Shown one piece after another: positions 25,637 to 34,569 of a stretch of DNA of 64,000 nt. Under the pieces are notes generated by a model. It made no database searches and had not been told where the DNA came from. It saw only the letters and a program-made list of their open reading frames with translations. Within the stretch, counting starts at the first letter, position 1; each line of letters opens with the position of its first letter. The position numbers and the translations under genes are program-made. The stretch lies in contig JBAZSD010000001.1 in NCBI GenBank assembly GCA_041662605.1, positions 62,001 through 126,000 of the forward strand. Direction: 5' to 3'. Source of the stretch: Desulfomonilaceae bacterium (GTDB lineage: Bacteria > Desulfobacterota > Desulfomonilia > Desulfomonilales > Desulfomonilaceae).

Positions 25637-27064
25637 ATGAAACCAAGGTTGAAAACTTCAGCGCTGGTTGTGTGCGCTATAGTGTGTTGTCTTTTGGCCG
25701 GATGGACGGTCGGAACCTCGAGAGCCGAAGAGCAGTCGTCAGAGTGCTTGAACTGCCATCGTCAACGAAACCTGAACACTAACGAGGGCATCGTCTCATC
25801 CCAGTTGTTCTGTTACAATTGCCACCAGGATCCCGCGTCTCATGGAGATTTTCGTTCTTCCAAAGTTTCACTCCAGGTGAAACCCGAGTATTTTTTGAAA
25901 TCTCCCCACAGGTATGTGGCGTGTATCCAGTGTCACACTAGTGTGTCTCAATCTCCGCATCGATCTTTATCCGGCGTACAATGTGTAAATTGCCACCCCG
26001 GATTTTGCGGGGCTGCAGGGACTCATTCCGAACATCAGCGTGTACGATGCGAAGCGTGCCACACCGATTCCCCGTTCGTTACGCTCGACGCGGCCAATAA
26101 TGAAGTGAAACTTTCACACACGAATTCCAAGTTCGTTCCTATAAGCCTGGCTGAACATAAAACAACGGATGTGTATCGGGAGGAATTTTGCACAAGATGC
26201 CATGCGCCTAACAATCATATTGGGGCGCCGGTGTCGGTTTTGCCTTCCAAAAGTTTTGTATGCGTCGCGTGTCATTACTCCCCATTGAAGATGGGGAATC
26301 CTGTATTTTTGATTGCTATCGCCATAGCAATGATTGGGATTGTCGGGACTCTGATTTTCTGGTTCAGGGCTGGTGTGCAGGGCGAGACATCTTCTGTGCA
26401 CAGAAAGTTCCAGTTGGGCTCGGAAGTTGTCTGGAGCAAGGTATTCTCCAGAGAAATTTTTTCGATACTCAAGACCGTATTTTTCGACATACTTTTGCAG
26501 CGCAGGATACTTGCAAACGGCGTCAGTCGCTGGTTTATCCATTCTCTGATCTTCTACTCCTTTTTCGCCCGTTTTGTCGTTAGTTTTGCCACTATCCTAT
26601 TTCAGAAAATGGCGCCAGAGGCTGCATTGACTCTGACACTGGTGAACAAGGACAGCCCATTCATGGCCACTTTCAACGATTTGACGGGAGTTTTTATCCT
26701 GGCGGGGGTGATCTGGGCCATGGTTAGACGCTTTGTTACCAAGCCGGAATATGTTGCGACACAGGAAGAAGACACGATCGCTCTTGTGATTATCGGGCTT
26801 GTGGCATTCTCTGGTTTTGTTGTCGAAGGGATAAGGATCTTGATTGCGCAGATCCCGGAACAGGTTGCAATGTCAGCCTTCGCTGGTTATCTCATGTCAA
26901 GACTGTTTTCCATTGCGAACGTTAGCTGGCAGTCTATTTACGGATATTTCTGGTACATCCACGCCTTGCTATGGGCTCTATTTATAGCTTATCTGCCATT
27001 CGGAAAACTCAAGCACATTTTCACCACTCCATTGAGTCTTTTGCTCAATTACAAAAAAGAGTAG
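25637..27064 (+). CDS. Heptaheme cytochrome c fused to a NarI/HdrE-type cytochrome b
   Basis: A 475-residue fusion. The start chosen (ATG at 25637) gives a clean signal peptide, LKTSALVVCAIVCCLLAG; an in-frame ATG at 25568 inside the previous gene would add 23 residues. Seven CxxCH sites follow: CLNCH, CYNCH, CIQCH, CVNCH, CEACH, CTRCH and CVACH. From about residue 210 the protein is membrane-bound, with helices and haem b histidines (FIHSLIFYSFF, WYIHALLWALF, GKLKHIFTTP) as in NarI, DsrM and HdrE. This joins periplasmic haem c and membrane haem b in one chain. It is followed 22 bp later by an HdrD-like gene, so the pair mirrors DsrMK/HdrED. Confidence 0.85.
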   Translation: MKPRLKTSALVVCAIVCCLLAGWTVGTSRAEEQSSECLNCHRQRNLNTNEGIVSSQLFCYNCHQDPASHGDFRSSKVSLQVKPEYFLKSPHRYVACIQCHTSVSQSPHRSLSGVQCVNCHPGFCGAAGTHSEHQRVRCEACHTDSPFVTLDAANNEVKLSHTNSKFVPISLAEHKTTDVYREEFCTRCHAPNNHIGAPVSVLPSKSFVCVACHYSPLKMGNPVFLIAIAIAMIGIVGTLIFWFRAGVQGETSSVHRKFQLGSEVVWSKVFSREIFSILKTVFFDILLQRRILANGVSRWFIHSLIFYSFFARFVVSFATILFQKMAPEAALTLTLVNKDSPFMATFNDLTGVFILAGVIWAMVRRFVTKPEYVATQEEDTIALVIIGLVAFSGFVVEGIRILIAQIPEQVAMSAFAGYLMSRLFSIANVSWQSIYGYFWYIHALLWALFIAYLPFGKLKHIFTTPLSLLLNYKKE

Positions 27065-27086
27065 GTGGACAGAAAGAAAATATAAG

Positions 27087-28421
27087 ATGGACGAAACAAA
27101 CCCCTCTCAAACTCCCCCGGACGTTTCAATCCAACCGGCCCGTGTCATCTCATTGGACAGATTGGAGATGAGACGATTGGTCCAATTGGACGCGTGCACC
27201 CGCTGTGGGGAGTGTTTGAACTGGTGTCCGGTTTTTGACCAGGATGGCCGGGAAGACATTCTCCCTCGTCAAAAAATTCTCGATTTTCTTCACATTGTGA
27301 AAAATCAGCAAAGTCTTCTGAACGGCATACTCAAGAGTGAAAAAACGCCGGAAGCGGCCAAGTGGCTGGTCCGAAAAATGTTCCGACTTCAAGAGATTAG
27401 TGAAGAGGATGTCCAACGCTTTGCCATTAATTTGTATGAATGTTCGACCTGCGGCCAATGCCAGGTTGTCTGCCCCGCTAACATTGACACGGTAAATCTT
27501 TGGGAGAACATCCGTGAACTTATGGTTTCAGCCGGTTATGGCCCTCTGGAGCCACAAAAGGCGTTGGCCAAGAGTGTCAAATCTTACGACAACCCTTGGC
27601 AGCAACCCCGCCAGGGAAGGGTTAAGTGGGCTCGCCGGGCCAAAAAGGATAACCTAATTCCTGAACTGCCACCCGACATAAAGAAAAACAAAAGTAAGAT
27701 GCTCCTGTTTTTTGGTTGTACGGCTGTTTACGATCTGAACATCCGTCAGATCGCCATTGATACAGTCAATGTCCTCAATATACTGGGTATTGACTATGGC
27801 TGCCTTGGAGAAAACGAGAAATGCTGCGGAAGCGTTCTGTTGAGAATGGGTGATCCGGAGTATGAACGAATTGCGTCAGACAACATTAAACTGTTGAATG
27901 GACTCGCGATTGACACCCTTGTCACCTCGTGCGCAGGATGTTTCAAGACCATAAAGGAAGATTACCCGAAGGTCGGCAGATTAAATTTTGAAGTCTTGCA
28001 CACTGTTGAATTTTTACATCGTTTGATTGAGCAAAAAATACTCAGGTTCGAAATTCCCGTTGAAAAGGTTATAACCTATCATGACCCCTGCCATTTAGGT
28101 AGGGCTTCAGGAATTTTTGATGAGCCCAGGGCCGTAATTAAGGCCATCCCTGGCCTCGAACTTGTAGAAATGCCCAGACATGGTCCTTACTCCAGATGCT
28201 GCGGCGCCGGTGGAGGGGTAAAGGCCGGATTCCCTGACCTGCAGAATAAAATGGCTCAGGCAAGAATCAGAGAGGCCGAGCAGACAGGAGCCAGTGAATT
28301 GGTGAGCGCGTGCCCTTTCTGCTATGCAGGGCTTCAAGTGGGTATCGGCGCATTGAATTCACACTTGGTAATGAGAGACATGACACATCTCGTTAGATGC
28401 GCTTTGAAAAAAGAGGAATGA
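27087..28421 (+). CDS. HdrD/DsrK-like iron-sulfur protein
   Basis: A 444-residue cytoplasmic subunit. Two 4Fe-4S motifs, CTRCGECLNWCP and CSTCGQCQVVCP, are followed by two full CCG domains: FFGCTA ... KCCGS ... SCAGCF, and YHDPCH ... RCCGAGGG ... CPFCY. In HdrD such CCG domains hold the non-cubane cluster that reduces disulfides. It follows a NarI-type cytochrome b fusion, giving the HdrED/DsrMK arrangement: electrons between the quinone pool or periplasmic haems and a cytoplasmic thiol/disulfide or ferredoxin partner. The 126-residue ferredoxin and AOR-like protein of the same gene run are possible partners. Confidence 0.9.
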   Translation: MDETNPSQTPPDVSIQPARVISLDRLEMRRLVQLDACTRCGECLNWCPVFDQDGREDILPRQKILDFLHIVKNQQSLLNGILKSEKTPEAAKWLVRKMFRLQEISEEDVQRFAINLYECSTCGQCQVVCPANIDTVNLWENIRELMVSAGYGPLEPQKALAKSVKSYDNPWQQPRQGRVKWARRAKKDNLIPELPPDIKKNKSKMLLFFGCTAVYDLNIRQIAIDTVNVLNILGIDYGCLGENEKCCGSVLLRMGDPEYERIASDNIKLLNGLAIDTLVTSCAGCFKTIKEDYPKVGRLNFEVLHTVEFLHRLIEQKILRFEIPVEKVITYHDPCHLGRASGIFDEPRAVIKAIPGLELVEMPRHGPYSRCCGAGGGVKAGFPDLQNKMAQARIREAEQTGASELVSACPFCYAGLQVGIGALNSHLVMRDMTHLVRCALKKEE

Positions 28422-28462
28422 TTTCACAAGACCATGATCGTTTTTTTGGCCGAGGCGCTAAG

Positions 28463-29236
28463 ATGAGTAACGGGTATAATTACCAGAAATTTGTCTACTG
28501 GCTTGAAGTCTCACTCTTTGATGATTTGAAGGCACAGATCGCGGCCAGTGGAATTTCCATAATGGAAACCAGGAAGGCCGTTTGTACGCCTCTATCAAAA
28601 CGCGTGGAAGCTGGTTACATTTTACCTGAAACATGGGGGAGTTTCGAACTTTGCAAGAGGCAGTTGTCCTGGTACCGATCATCTGGTTATTTCGGTAAAA
28701 TTCTGTTAGTGAGTTCATTTGATCTCAATGAGTTCCAAATACGCCCTGATGTCCTGATACGCCACAGTGATTTCAAACCTACCTCGCTCCCATCCTCAGA
28801 GGAAAAAGCCAGACTCATAGAAAGACGCAGTTACAAGAATGCTAGGCCGGAGGAATGGGACAAAATTGATTCGAGCGACATAAAAGAGAAAGAACGCTGG
28901 TTAAATGTTATGGGATTGAGAGGAGTGAAATTTGCAGAGTTGTTCGTGTCTCACTGCGCAAACCATGCGAACTTTATAGAACCGGCTTATTTTGTTACGG
29001 AGAGGGATGAGTTGGTCCCCTACTCGATCTCTAAAACCTCGCACGTTTGTTCGGCGTGCATGGAATGGTACAACATCATCGGAGGTTCATTCCGCAAGAA
29101 ACTCGTTGTGCCGTGCCCTGGAGCGGTTCTGTTCGCAGGCCTTGGCGCTAATCGCTATTATGAGGTTATTAACTGCGATTCCAAGGCCCATGGTGATCGA
29201 TTAAACCAAAACTCAGTCAATTGCGAAAAATGGTGA
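28463..29236 (+). CDS. Unrecognised protein with C-terminal cysteine motif
   Basis: A 257-residue protein I do not recognise. The ATG at 28463 has GAGGCG upstream; an ATG at 28418 overlapping the previous stop (ATGA) is an alternative. It has no signal peptide or membrane helix. The first half is polar (FVYWLEVSLFDDLKAQIAASGI ...). Residues about 165-240 hold ten-odd conserved-looking Cys/His/Gly positions: SHCANHANF, CSACMEWYNIIGG, VPCPGAVLFAGLG and NCDSKAHG. A CxxC...C site could bind zinc or a cluster. It stands between the HdrD-like gene and an ABC transporter in the same direction, so it probably serves that system. Confidence 0.6.
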   Translation: MSNGYNYQKFVYWLEVSLFDDLKAQIAASGISIMETRKAVCTPLSKRVEAGYILPETWGSFELCKRQLSWYRSSGYFGKILLVSSFDLNEFQIRPDVLIRHSDFKPTSLPSSEEKARLIERRSYKNARPEEWDKIDSSDIKEKERWLNVMGLRGVKFAELFVSHCANHANFIEPAYFVTERDELVPYSISKTSHVCSACMEWYNIIGGSFRKKLVVPCPGAVLFAGLGANRYYEVINCDSKAHGDRLNQNSVNCEKW

Positions 29237-29270
29237 AACGCTGTATGCAATGAATAATAAAAGGACTTTC

Positions 29271-30212
29271 ATGAAACGAATCGTATTATTCCTAACTGTT
29301 TCTTTGTCTTGTTTGGTCTTAAGTGGGACGGTTTATTCCCAAAACCTTTCTAGCAAGCCTATCCGAATAGCCGTTTTACAAAATGATGTTCACCATCTTC
29401 CTCTTTGGGTGGCATTGGACAAGGGTTTTTTCAAAGAACAGGGTGTTGACGTTGAGATCGCCGGGATTTTTCGAGCAGGGCCGGAGATAATGAGCGCTTT
29501 CTCGGCGGGATCCCTCGACATGGCCTATGTGGGCGAAGCCCCCACAGTTACCGCCAGCGCGAATGGCACGGCCAAAGTAGTTATTCTGGCACAGGTCAAT
29601 ACAGAAGGATCAGCTATTGTGGTTGGAAAAAATTCGCACATAAAAACGATTTCGGACCTCGAAGGTAAACAGGTAGCTATTCCTGGTTATTCTACCGTTC
29701 AGGATTTGCTCTTGCGAAAGGCTTTAACAGAATCGGGCATTGACCCAAAACATATAAAAATAACGGTGATCAAACCGCCAGAGATGATCAGCGCCGTAAG
29801 AACGAACCAAATTGACGCCTTCATCGCCTGGGAACCCTATCCGGCGCAGGCTGTTTGCAAAGACGCAGGCAAGATTCTCACATATTCTTCTCAGATTTGG
29901 AAAGATCATCCTTGTTGTGTTCTTGTAGCTGACAAACAATTTGCTCAAGAGAACCCCGAAAGAATGAAAAGTGTATTGAAGGTCCATAGAAAAGCGATCG
30001 ATTTTATTCGAGACAACCCTGACGAAGCCCTGCGTATAGCGACAAAGCATACAGGCCTGGATGAGCAGACCGCCAAACAAGCGATAGACAGAGTAAAATA
30101 CGTTTCAAATATTAATGTTCAAGGTCTTCAAGAGTATGTCAACTACCTTAGAGAGTTGGGCTACATCAAGCTGAACAATGCCCACTCCTTTATAGAAAAT
30201 CTGATCTATTGA
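29271..30212 (+). CDS. NitT/TauT-type ABC transporter substrate-binding protein
   Basis: A 313-residue periplasmic protein. The ATG at 29271 follows AAAGGA; an upstream ATG at 29250 would spoil the signal peptide KRIVLFLTVSLSCLVLSGTVYSQ. The mature part matches SsuA/TauA/NMT1-like proteins: LPLWVALDKGFFKEQGVDVEI, AGPEIMSAFSAGSLDMAYVGEAP, and DAFIAWEPYPAQAV. These bind sulfonates, nitrate, cyanate, bicarbonate or thiamine precursors. The ligand is unknown, but the transporter leads directly into radical SAM and AIR-synthase-like genes, so it may import the precursor for them. Confidence 0.88.
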   Translation: MKRIVLFLTVSLSCLVLSGTVYSQNLSSKPIRIAVLQNDVHHLPLWVALDKGFFKEQGVDVEIAGIFRAGPEIMSAFSAGSLDMAYVGEAPTVTASANGTAKVVILAQVNTEGSAIVVGKNSHIKTISDLEGKQVAIPGYSTVQDLLLRKALTESGIDPKHIKITVIKPPEMISAVRTNQIDAFIAWEPYPAQAVCKDAGKILTYSSQIWKDHPCCVLVADKQFAQENPERMKSVLKVHRKAIDFIRDNPDEALRIATKHTGLDEQTAKQAIDRVKYVSNINVQGLQEYVNYLRELGYIKLNNAHSFIENLIY

Positions 30213-30246
30213 GGCTTAGAAACGCAAAAAGAAACTGAGACATAAG

Positions 30247-30996
30247 ATGGGGCGTTATCTCTCGCTTCTGATTCTATTGTGCCTTTGGCAAGGCTTATGT
30301 ACTTTTGGAATCGTTTCAAATTATGTCCTACCGGCGCCGCTTGAGATAGCCGCTGGATTCTGGAGCCTCCTTACTGTTGGGATGCCACCTGGTCATCTGC
30401 TCTATTATCATATTATCTACAGCCTTTACCGCGTTAGCCTGGGTTTCTCACTTGCCTGCGTTTTGGGTGTCCCTTTAGGTTTGTTGATGGGATGGTTTCC
30501 ACGATTTAATCGTTCATTTAGCCCGATAGTCGAGATTATCCGCCCTATTCCACCTCTCGCATGGATTCCAATCGCCATAGTGTGGTTTGGTATCGGGATG
30601 GGATCAGCAGCGTTCATAATTTTTCTGGGCGCATTCTTCCCTATACTTCTGAATACGGCGTCCGGCGTCTTCTCGGTCAGTCCTATCCTTATAGACGCAG
30701 CCAGGACACTTAACGCTTCCCAAAAGGACATTTTCTTTAAGGTCCTGGTACCCGGCGCCTTACCATCAATTTTTGTAGGCATGCGTGTTGGTATGGGAGT
30801 CGCATGGATGACTCTGGTGGCTGCCGAATTCTCGGGGGTCAAAGATGGATATGGTCTAGGTTTTATGATCATGACAGCGCGTGACATACAAAAACCGGAC
30901 CAGATATTGGCGGGAATGTTGGTTATCGGCTTGATTGGCGTTATTATCGATTGGTTGTTCAGAGCGTGGGAATCCAGGATCAGACCATGTATATAA
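30247..30996 (+). CDS. NitT/TauT-type ABC transporter permease
   Basis: A 249-residue permease with an N-terminal helix, five more helices and the cytoplasmic loop motif DAARTLNASQKDIFFKVLVPGALPSIFVG, the EAA loop of SsuC/TauC-type permeases. IRPIPPLAWIPIAIVWFGIG and WMTLVAAEFSGVKDGYGLGFMI are also characteristic. It sits 34 bp after the binding-protein gene and 15 bp before the ATPase gene. Confidence 0.9.
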   Translation: MGRYLSLLILLCLWQGLCTFGIVSNYVLPAPLEIAAGFWSLLTVGMPPGHLLYYHIIYSLYRVSLGFSLACVLGVPLGLLMGWFPRFNRSFSPIVEIIRPIPPLAWIPIAIVWFGIGMGSAAFIIFLGAFFPILLNTASGVFSVSPILIDAARTLNASQKDIFFKVLVPGALPSIFVGMRVGMGVAWMTLVAAEFSGVKDGYGLGFMIMTARDIQKPDQILAGMLVIGLIGVIIDWLFRAWESRIRPCI

Positions 30997-31011
30997 AGGC
31001 AGTTTAGCATA

Positions 31012-31815
31012 GTGCATCTTGAACTAATAGGACTTGGGAAAACGTTCATCAATGAAACTCAAGATGGAGAAATCCAGGCCATTTCTCATATCGATCTACG
31101 GATAAAGCAAGGTGAGTTCGTTTCCATAGTTGGTCCCAGTGGATGCGGAAAATCCACCCTGCTGAGGATTATTTCGGGCTTGGAGCAATCCTTTGAAGGC
31201 AAGGTTTTGTTGGACGGAAAACAGATATTGAAACCAGCTCAAGACGTTGGAATGGTATTCCAGCAGTACGCTTTATTTCCCTGGAGAACCATGTGTGAGA
31301 ACATTGAGTTGGGACTTGAGATCATGGGAATGAGCAAGCATGAAAGGCGGGTCATTGCAGAAAAATACGTACAGTTATTCGGTATGGAAGGGTTCGAAGA
31401 TCGATATCCAAGCCAGTTGTCCGGAGGGATGCAGCAGCGTGTTGCGATAGCGCGTACTCTGATCATGAATCCTAAATTAGTACTTATGGATGAACCCTTT
31501 GGCTCTCTGGACAGCCAGACTCGCAATGATATGCAGGAATTTCTCATGGACCTACGGCAGAAAAGAAATGACACCATTCTTTTTGTTACTCATAATGTTG
31601 ATGAGTCGGTCTTTTTGAGTGACAGGATAGTTGTTCTATCCAAGAGACCCGCACGGATTTTGCGTGTATTCGAACTCAACACTCCTCATCCTAGGGACCG
31701 AACCAGTAAAGTAGCAAACGATATTAGACGAGAGGTGATAGGAATCCTGAGGCAGGAGAGAATTAGCCCCTCTGCGGTGAATAACCAAGCTCTTGACCCT
31801 AAGGATTTCTTATAG
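31012..31815 (+). CDS. NitT/TauT-type ABC transporter ATPase
   Basis: A 267-residue ATPase started by GTG at 31012. Walker A is GPSGCGKST, the Q-loop region is MVFQQYALFPWRTMCENI, the signature is LSGGMQQR and Walker B is LVLMDEPFGSLD. The FPW-T segment is the usual mark of SsuB/TauB/NrtD-type ATPases. It completes the importer with the two preceding genes and is followed 17 bp later by the radical SAM-GNAT fusion gene. Confidence 0.92.
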   Translation: MHLELIGLGKTFINETQDGEIQAISHIDLRIKQGEFVSIVGPSGCGKSTLLRIISGLEQSFEGKVLLDGKQILKPAQDVGMVFQQYALFPWRTMCENIELGLEIMGMSKHERRVIAEKYVQLFGMEGFEDRYPSQLSGGMQQRVAIARTLIMNPKLVLMDEPFGSLDSQTRNDMQEFLMDLRQKRNDTILFVTHNVDESVFLSDRIVVLSKRPARILRVFELNTPHPRDRTSKVANDIRREVIGILRQERISPSAVNNQALDPKDFL

Positions 31816-31832
31816 ACCGAAGGTATAGAAGT

Positions 31833-33353
31833 ATGCTTGCCCACACAATAACCGAGTTACAAAGCCTAGGCGTTCAGGTTGATGTGGACTCGCCAAACAG
31901 AAAGGTTGGAGCGGGACCAGCTGAAGGGGGCACTATCATAATTGAAGGGATACCGGCTCATGTGCCTTTCAGCGGTACCTTTGTATCAAGATCTCCGTAT
32001 GCCTTGCGTCAACTTGAGGGTGAATCTTGGCTCGTCAAGGATGGAAAATTCATCCTGCCCGCGAAAATGGCGCCAAGGCCCAAATTCTATAACTATGTCA
32101 CAAAAGACCAAACGCCTTATTCCAGTATTGCGATTCTTCACGGAAAGGACTGCGTCGCTTCGACGGTGCGTCAAACCTGCTCTTACTGGAATTCGGAAAA
32201 AAGATGCAAATTCTGCGGTATCGAGTTGTCCCTGTCCCGGGCTCAAACTACCCGAATTAAGACGCCATCTCAACTGGCTGAAGTGATCCGCAAAGCAATG
32301 GAGCTAGATTCGGTTTCTCACGTTGTACTGACGACTGGAGCTACGCTACCGTCAGGAAAAGAAATTGATTATCTTGGCCAATGCGCCAAGGCTATCAAGG
32401 CAGTTTGTGATCTTCCCATACACGCTCAATTTCTTCCAACTGAAAACGTAAAAAAACTTTATGAACTCAGAAAAGCCGGTATAGCTACCGTTGGCATTCA
32501 CATAGAAAGTTTCGACGTCGAGGCGCTTGCCAGATTTGCCCCTGTAAAAGCGGCTATTGGCCTGGACACGTACGAACAAGCCTGGAACAGTGCAGTAGAG
32601 GTGTTTGGCTTCAACCAGGTGAGCAGCTTTATCCTTGTGGGTCTTGGGGAACAGGAGGAGTCAGTATTAAGGGGGAGCGAGTTTCTCTCGAACAGAGGGG
32701 TTTATCCATTTATAGTGCCGTTCCGCCCGATACCTGGCTCATTGATGCAAGACCGGATACCACCGGACCCGGAGACCATGAAGCGTCTGTATATCACGGT
32801 AGCTGAAATGTTGAAGGAGACAGGTCTTTCGTCAGCTAGATCTCTGGCTGGATGTGTAAGGTGTGGAGCATGTTCGGCGTTGCAGGCGTATGAAATGGAA
32901 CCGAAGAAATATTTCGTCTGCCGACCTACTTTAACAGATGACGAACTTGCTCTAGCCCTAAAAATTCGTGAAGATGTTTTTGTTAAGGAACAGGGGCTAT
33001 TTGAAATCTCGGACCTGGATGAAAACGATTCCTCAAGTACCCACATCATCGTAAAATATGATGATGAGATAATTGGCGCAGTTCGGGTTTTTCCAGTGAA
33101 AGGCGCTCAAAATCAATGGGTAGGAGGCAGACTTGCAGTTCGCACAAAACATAGGGATAATCACGCCGGAGCCCTATTGGTGAAGAAAGCGATGCGATAT
33201 GTCAAGAATCGTGGTTGCACTCGATTTACCGCTCATATTCAGGAACAGAATGTGCGTTATTTCTCGCTCCTTGGCTGGAGAGCCGTTGGACCTGTCGAAA
33301 CATACCATGGCAAGGCCCATCGACTTATGGAAGCGGATCTCGACAAGGTATGA
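31833..33353 (+). CDS. Radical SAM (MSMEG_0568-like) fused to GNAT (MSMEG_0567-like)
   Basis: A 506-residue fusion. Residues about 1-360 match the MSMEG_0568 family of radical SAM enzymes: KVGAGPAEGG near the start, then AILHGKDCVASTVRQTC, with cluster cysteines Cys116, Cys125 and Cys128. The C-x8-C-x2-C spacing differs from the standard C-x3-C-x2-C and is usual for this family. VPFRPIPGSL and GCVRCGACSALQAYE follow. Residues about 365-506 are a GNAT domain of the MSMEG_0567/Sll0786 kind: VFVKEQGLFEISDLDEND, GGRLAVRTKHR and HIQEQNVRYFSLLGW. These families are two partners of the Nit1C gene cluster, usually separate genes. The reaction is unknown; N-acylation of a radical-modified product is a guess. 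Confidence 0.82.
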   Translation: MLAHTITELQSLGVQVDVDSPNRKVGAGPAEGGTIIIEGIPAHVPFSGTFVSRSPYALRQLEGESWLVKDGKFILPAKMAPRPKFYNYVTKDQTPYSSIAILHGKDCVASTVRQTCSYWNSEKRCKFCGIELSLSRAQTTRIKTPSQLAEVIRKAMELDSVSHVVLTTGATLPSGKEIDYLGQCAKAIKAVCDLPIHAQFLPTENVKKLYELRKAGIATVGIHIESFDVEALARFAPVKAAIGLDTYEQAWNSAVEVFGFNQVSSFILVGLGEQEESVLRGSEFLSNRGVYPFIVPFRPIPGSLMQDRIPPDPETMKRLYITVAEMLKETGLSSARSLAGCVRCGACSALQAYEMEPKKYFVCRPTLTDDELALALKIREDVFVKEQGLFEISDLDENDSSSTHIIVKYDDEIIGAVRVFPVKGAQNQWVGGRLAVRTKHRDNHAGALLVKKAMRYVKNRGCTRFTAHIQEQNVRYFSLLGWRAVGPVETYHGKAHRLMEADLDKV

Positions 33354-33388
33354 ACAACCTACCTACAAAGGAAACGGAACATCTGATA

Positions 33389-34384
33389 ATGAAGACATCG
33401 ATAACCTCACTTGCTGAAAGAATTCGTAATTATGGCGGGCTTCTTCGCAAACAACCGATCGAGGATGTTTTTAACGCATTGGTCCTGAGGGGCCAACCGG
33501 GGCTTGCGCCTCCCAATTTTGGTGATGACGCTGCGGTAATTCCATGGAAAGACGGTTTCCTGCTGTTTGCAGCCGATGGAATCATGCCCAGGTTACTAAT
33601 TAACGAACCGTACGCTGCCGGCAAGGCTTCTGTAATGGTCACTGTAAATGACATCTATTCCATGGGTGGCCGCCCTCTGGCCATGGTCAATGTGCTGGCC
33701 AGCGGAGATGAAGACCATCGTAGCAGAGTAGTTCAGGGCATCCGAAGAGGCTGTGAAAAATTGCAGGTGCCTATGATCGGGGGACACTTGCACCCAGACG
33801 CCGCGCCCGAAGCTCCTGCTTTGGCCGTCGCAATTTTGGGGTGGGCGGAGAAGGTCTTGCACGGCTACACAGCTCAGGCTGGTGACAATCTCATACTAGC
33901 GGTAGACCTCAACGGCAAGGTTGGATGTCATTCGGTAACCAGTTGGGACGCTAATTCCGGAAAGAGTCCGCAGGAGTTAATTGACCGCCTTGAGACACTG
34001 CCTCTGATTTCAGAAAGGAACTGGGCGAATGCGGCAAAAGATGTCAGTAACGCAGGAATTGTGGGCACCGCTTCAATCATGATGGAAAACTCCGGAACAG
34101 GCGCTGAAATCATTCTCGATTCCATCCCCACTCCGCCGGAAATAGCATTTTCTGATTGGCTATTTTCCTTTCAAAGCTTTGGCTTCGTACTTTCTGTCCC
34201 GCCCCGGCAATCGGATCAAGTGCTCGCTCTTTTTCATGAAAGGAATATAACAGCGTCAGTCATCGGAAAAGTTCTGGAAGAACGAAAAATCAACATAATT
34301 CAAGGACAAGAAGTGGAAACCCTTTTTGACTTTTCAAGAGACAAAATTACTGGCATTGTTTATCAATCTCCATCATCAGACTGA
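33389..34384 (+). CDS. AIR-synthase/PurM-like protein (sll0787 family)
   Basis: A 331-residue ATP-binding protein of the PurM/ThiL/HypE/SelD superfamily. It has FGDDAAVIPW, an ADGIMPRLLINEPYAAGKASVMVTVNDIYSMGGRPLAMVNVL stretch with the usual DD and ND metal/ATP positions, and IGGHLHPD. These match the sll0787 family that accompanies the MSMEG_0567/0568 proteins in Nit1C clusters. The ATG at 33389 gives the usual family N-terminus (SLAERIRNYGG); an ATG at 33350 overlapping the previous stop (ATGA) is an alternative. The reaction probably involves phosphoryl or formamidine chemistry on a small molecule but is not established. It closes the 13-gene run. Confidence 0.82.
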   Translation: MKTSITSLAERIRNYGGLLRKQPIEDVFNALVLRGQPGLAPPNFGDDAAVIPWKDGFLLFAADGIMPRLLINEPYAAGKASVMVTVNDIYSMGGRPLAMVNVLASGDEDHRSRVVQGIRRGCEKLQVPMIGGHLHPDAAPEAPALAVAILGWAEKVLHGYTAQAGDNLILAVDLNGKVGCHSVTSWDANSGKSPQELIDRLETLPLISERNWANAAKDVSNAGIVGTASIMMENSGTGAEIILDSIPTPPEIAFSDWLFSFQSFGFVLSVPPRQSDQVLALFHERNITASVIGKVLEERKINIIQGQEVETLFDFSRDKITGIVYQSPSSD

Positions 34385-34569
34385 GCGTGCACGTTCCAAA
34401 AAAGTTTTCTGACACTCAATCTTTATATTTCCCCGATATGAGTCTCTTTAGCCCGGCGCCCTGGAACCATTTGTAGTAAAGTGTTGTCTTCCATCAACAA
34501 AGATGTTTTCAAAGGCTGCAGGAGAGTAACCTATGAATTACACCTGTTATTCGGTAAGGGAGAAATAAA

